From Delphinus delphis (taxonomy: Eukaryota > Chordata > Mammalia > Artiodactyla > Delphinidae), in the NCBI RefSeq assembly GCF_949987515.2, contig NC_082694.2:46028451-46092450 (forward strand): 64,000 nucleotides of DNA. Reading direction: 5' to 3'. Below, in pieces: positions 61,051-64,000 of the stretch. The notes under the pieces are model-generated. The model did no database searches. It was not told the origin of the DNA and saw only the letters and a program-made list of their open reading frames with translations. Both the position numbers and the translations under genes were made by a program. Positions within the stretch are counted from its first letter, which is position 1. The number at the start of each line of letters is the position of its first letter.

Positions 61051-62319
61051 GCTGAGGGTCAGGCTTCGGGGAAGGGTTAGTGTTAGGGTTCGGGCTAGGG
61101 TTAGGGTTAGGGGACGGGGACGGTTTAGGGTCCAGGTGAGGGTACGACAACGCTTTAGGGGGAGCGTACGTGTGAGGGCGCGGGTTAGTGTTAGCGTACG
61201 GGTTAGGATTAGGGGACGGCTGAGGGTCAGGCTTCGGGGAAGGGTTAGGGTTAGGGTTCGGGCTAGGGTTAGGGTTAGGGGACGGGGACGGTTTAGGGTC
61301 CAGGTGAGGGTACGACAACGCTTTAGGGGGAGCGTATGTGTGAGGGCGCGGGTTAGTGTTAGCGTACGGGTTAGGATTAGGGGACGGCTGAGGGTCAGGC
61401 TTCGGGGAAGGGTTAGGGTTAGGGTTCGGGCTAGGGTTAGGGTTAGGGGACGGGGACGGTTTAGGGTCCAGGTGAGGGTACGACAACGCTTTAGGGGGAG
61501 CGTACGTGTGAGGGCGCGGTTTAGTGTGAGCGTACGGGTTAGGATTAGGGGACGGCTGAGGGTCAGGCTTCGGGGAAGGGTTAGGGTTAGGGTTCGGGCT
61601 AGGGTTAGGGTTAGGGGACGGGGACGGTTTAGGGTCCAGGTGAGGGTACGACAACGCTTTAGGGGGAGCGTACGTGTGAGGGCGCGGGTTAGTGTTAGCG
61701 TACGGGTTAGGATTAGAGGACGGGTGAGGGTCAGGCTTCGGGGAAGGGTTAGGGTTAGGGTTCGGGCTAGGGTTAGGGTTAGGGGACGGGGACGGTTTAG
61801 GGTCCAGGTGAGGGTACGACAACGCTTTAGGGGGAGCGTACGTGTGAGGGCGCGGGTTAGTGTTAGCGTACGGGTTAGGATTAGAGGACGGGTGAGGGTC
61901 AGGCTTCGGGGAAGTGTTAGGGTTAGGGTTCGGGCTAGGGTTAGGTTTAGGGGACGGGGACGGTTTAGGGTACAGGTGAGGGTACGACAACGCTTTAGGG
62001 GGAGCGTACGTGTGAGGGCGCGGGTTAGTGTTAGCGTAAGGGTTAGCATTAGAGGACGGCTGAGGGTCAGGCTTCGGGGAAGGGTTAGGGTTAGGGTTCG
62101 GGCGAGGGTTAGGGTTACGGGACGGGGACGGTTTAGGGTCCAGGTGAGGGTACGACAACGCTTTAGGGGGAGCGTACGTGTGAGGGCGCGGTTTAGTGTT
62201 AGCGTACGGGTTAGGATTAGGGGACGGCTGAGGGTCAGGCTTCGGGGAAGGGTTAGGGTTAGGGTTCGGGCTACGGTTAGGGTTAGGGGACGGGGACGGT
62301 TTAGGGTCCAGGTGAGGGT
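61051..62319 (+). repeat. Near-consensus monomers between J copies 2 and 3
   Basis: These are among the most uniform monomers of the window. Scattered changes include GGTTTAGTGTGAGCG near 61519, AGAGGACGGG units near 61716 and 61884, GGGTACAGGTG near 61970 and GGGCGAGGG near 62102. Confidence 0.75.
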
Positions 62320-62952
62320 ACGACAACGCTTTAGGGGGATCGTACGTGTGAGGGCGCGGGTTAGTGTTAGCGTACGGGTTAGGATTAGGGGACGGGTGAG
62401 GGTCAGGCTTTGGGGAAGGGTTAGGTTTAGGGTTCGGGCTAGGGTTAGGGTTAGGGGACGGGGACGGTTTAGGGTCCAGGTGAGGGTACGACAACGCTTT
62501 AGGGGGAGCGTACGTGTGAGGGCGCGGGTTAGTGTTAGCGTACGGGTTAGGATTAGGGGACGGGTGAGGGTCAGGCTTCGGGGAAGGGTTAGGGTTAGGG
62601 TTCGGGCTAGGGTTAGGGTTAGGGGACGGGGACCGTTTAGGGTCCAGGTGAGGGTACGACAACGCTTTAGGGGGAGCGTACGTGTGAGGGCGCGGGTTAG
62701 TGTTAGCGTACGGGTTAGGATTAGGGGACGGCTGAGGGTCAGGCTTCGGGGAAGTGTTAGGGTTACGATTCGGGCTAGGGTTAGGGTTAGGGGACGGGGA
62801 CGGTTTAGGGTCCAGGTGAGGGTACGACAACGCTTTAGGGGGAGCGTAAGTGTGAGGGCGCGGGTTAGTGTTAGCATACGGGTTAGGATTAGGGGACGGG
62901 TGAGGGTCAGGCTTCGGGGAAGGGTTAGGGTTAGGGTTCGGGCTAGGGTTAG
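62320..62952 (+). repeat. Block J, copy 3 (partial)
   Basis: GATCGTACG at 62338 is 2,016 bp (12 monomers exactly) from copy 2. GACCGTTT at 62631 and GTTACGATTCGG near 62763 are 1,848 bp from it, so one monomer was lost in this copy. The 1-bp-deleted unit at 62953 aligns with 58420 of copy 1. Confidence 0.8.
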
Positions 62953-63622
62953 CGTTGGGGACGGGGACGGTTTAGGGTCCAGGTGAGGGTACGACAACGC
63001 TTTAGGGCGAGCGTACGTGTGAGGGCGCTGGTTAGTGTTAGCGTACGGGTTAGGATTAGGGGACGGCTGAGGGTCAGGGTTCGGGGAAGGGTTAGGGTTA
63101 GGGTTCGGGCTAGGGTTAGGGTTAGGGGACGGGGACGGTTTAGGGTCCAGGTGAGGGTACGACAACGCTTTAGGGGCACCGTACATGTGAGGGCGCGGGT
63201 TAGTGTTAGCGTACAGGTTAGGATTAGGGGACGGGTGAGAGTCAGGCTTTGGGGAAGGGTTAGGGTTAGGGTTCGGGCTAGGGTTAGGGTTGGGGACGGG
63301 GACGGTTTAGGGTCCAGGTGAGGGTACGACAACGCTTTAGGGCGAGCGTACGTGTGAGGGCGCTGGTTAGTGTTAGCGTACGGCTTAGGATTAGGGGACG
63401 GCTGAGGGTCAGGGTTCGGGGAAGGGTTAGGGTTAGGGTTCGGGCTAGGGTTAGGGTTAGGGGACGGGGACGGTTTAGGGTCCAGGTGAGGGTACGACAA
63501 CGCTTTAGGGGGACCGTACATGTGAGGGCGCGGGTTAGTGTTAGCGTACAGGTTAGGATTAGGGGACGGGTGAGAGTCAGGCTTTGGGGAAGGGTTAGGG
63601 TTAGGGTTCGGGCTAGGGTTAG
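62953..63622 (+). repeat. 335-bp dimer, two tandem copies
   Basis: 1-bp-deleted units at 62953, 63288 and 63623 are 335 bp apart (168 + 167). Each dimer carries GGGCGAGCG, CTGGTTAGTG, CAGGGTTCGGGG, ACCGTACATG, ACAGGTTAGG and GAGAGTCAGGCTTTGG in the same order. The first copy has GGGGCACC where the second has GGGGGACC. Confidence 0.87.
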
Positions 63623-64000
63623 GGTTGGGGACGGGGACGGTTTAGGGTCCAGGTGAGGGTACGACAACGCTTTAGGGCGAGCGTACGTGTGAGGGCGCAG
63701 GTTAGTGTTAGCGTACGGGTTAGGATTAGGGGACGGCTGAGGGTCAGGCTTCGGGGAAGGGTTAGGGTTAGGGTTCGGGCTAGGTTTAGGGTTAGGGGAC
63801 GGGGACGGTTTAGGGTCCAGATGAGGGTACGACAACGCTTTACGGGGAGCGTACGTGTGAGGGCGCGGGTTAGTGTTAGCGTACGGGTTAGGATTAGGGG
63901 ACGGCTGAGGGTCAGGCTTCGGGGAAGTGTTAGGGTTAGGGTTCGGGCTAGGGTTAGAGTTAGGGGACGGGGACGGTTTAGGGTCCAGGTGAGGGTACGA
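63623..64000 (+). repeat. Array continues to the window edge
   Basis: A third partial dimer start (GGGCGAGCG near 63677) is followed by ordinary units. The window ends inside a monomer at GAGGGTACGA, so the array extends beyond 64000. Confidence 0.9.

Larger units (their letters stand above)
1052..63623 (+). other. Recurrent 1-bp-deleted (167-bp) monomer class
   Basis: A unit with GTTGGGG in place of GTTAGGGG occurs at about 1052, 4578, 9782, 13787, 14626, 17294, 22999, 27694, 29371, 29874, 30545, 32566, 33057, 35051, 35386, 35871, 36206, 36709, 38526, 38861, 39364, 42015, 43022, 44358, 45693, 58420, 62953, 63288 and 63623. It probably arose once or a few times and was spread by segment duplication, since spacing repeats (4,005; 5,204; 335; 503; 1,336). 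It shifts the plus Val-Arg frame into a Gly-Leu frame that stops at TGA. None was seen between about 45.7 and 58.4 kb, where frames are instead broken by other single-base losses. Confidence 0.85.
1..64000 (+). repeat. Telomere-related 168-bp satellite array filling the whole window
   Basis: A unit of 168 bp repeats head to tail from the first to the last base, about 380 times, always with the G-rich strand as the + strand. Successive units can be counted from the recurring AGGGTC-CAGGTG start, for example at 66, 234, 19331 and 19499. Divergence between units is mostly a few scattered substitutions. Length changes are mainly whole hexamers or single bases. No unique sequence interrupts the array and neither edge is reached. 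The unit breaks into 28 hexamers related to AGGGTT, so the array is best read as a TTAGGG-derived satellite. This is not a functional telomere: pure AGGGTT runs are only two to four units long. Homogenisation by unequal exchange is inferred from the nested duplications. Chromosomal position and host are unknown. Confidence 0.97.

Noticed and set aside
1..64000. CRISPR array
   Set aside because: Repeats are contiguous with no unique spacers, and the unit is 168 bp.
1..64000. Functional telomere
   Set aside because: Pure TTAGGG runs do not exceed about four units. The repeating unit is a complex 168-bp sequence, and no terminal simple-repeat tract is present.
1..64000. Plant-type TTTAGGG telomere origin
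   Set aside because: TTTAGGG occurs twice per unit (hexamer junctions 28/1 and 5/6), but the grid is strictly 6 bp, not 7, and AGGGTT hexamers dominate.
1..64000. Transposable element, rRNA or tRNA genes
   Set aside because: No terminal repeats with coding content, no reverse transcriptase or transposase motifs in any frame, and no recognisable rRNA or tRNA sequence. Every segment aligns to the same satellite unit.
1..64000. Whole array as an assembly or polymerase artefact
   Set aside because: Many rare variants are shared in order between blocks at several distinct offsets, which a random error process would not create. Local collapse or duplication, especially at 50161-51925, cannot be excluded.

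Overview
The whole window is one uninterrupted head-to-tail satellite DNA array. I find no gene that can be supported on either strand, no RNA gene, no transposon, no CRISPR array and no unique-sequence island. The basic unit is 168 bp (about 380 copies) and it always runs in the same direction. On the + strand each unit is G-rich (about 49% G, 12% C, 22% T, 17% A, counted by hand on one consensus unit). The unit is itself built on a 6-bp register: it divides into 28 hexamers, most of them exact or one or two steps from AGGGTT or CGGGTT. The array therefore looks like a decayed and re-amplified relative of the TTAGGG telomere repeat, with seven TTAGGG words left per unit.

The organism is very probably a eukaryote. 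Kilobase-scale satellites with nested higher-order repeats and TTAGGG-type telomeric words are known from vertebrates, other animals, many fungi and some protists. The sequence does not let me narrow it further. Native location (subtelomeric, pericentromeric, centromeric or interstitial heterochromatin) cannot be read from the window because no flank is present: it starts and ends inside a monomer. If the array is subtelomeric in native orientation, the chromosome end lies to the right.

Layout. Positions 1-17.6 kb are a mosaic of 1-2 kb blocks, here called A, B and C, reused in the order A B A C B A, then partial C, A and B, then a second C-like copy. Positions 18.15-23.15 and 23.18-27.85 kb are two tandem copies of a 28-30-monomer segment, whose tail is also found at 1-1.05 kb. 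Positions 27.85-34.5 kb are looser, with a 504-bp trimer repeat. Positions 34.5-40.9 kb carry 820/822-bp pentamers that include one 150-bp short monomer. Positions 41-50.16 kb hold an eight-monomer (1,336 bp) repeat, a 336-bp dimer and otherwise mixed monomers. Positions 50.16-51.93 kb hold a nearly perfect 840-bp duplication. Positions 52.8-55.25 kb hold a 1,174-bp heptamer pair. Positions 56.4-62.95 kb hold three copies of a block at offsets 2,685 and about 1,848-2,016 bp, and a 335-bp dimer repeat closes the window.

The very long open reading frames, up to about 1,900 codons on both strands, follow from repeat arithmetic: 168 is a multiple of 3, and the AGGGTT hexamer has no stop in four of six frames. 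They translate to Val-Arg, Asn-Pro and Leu-Thr dipeptide strings, usually lack an ATG start and overlap each other. I do not annotate them as genes.
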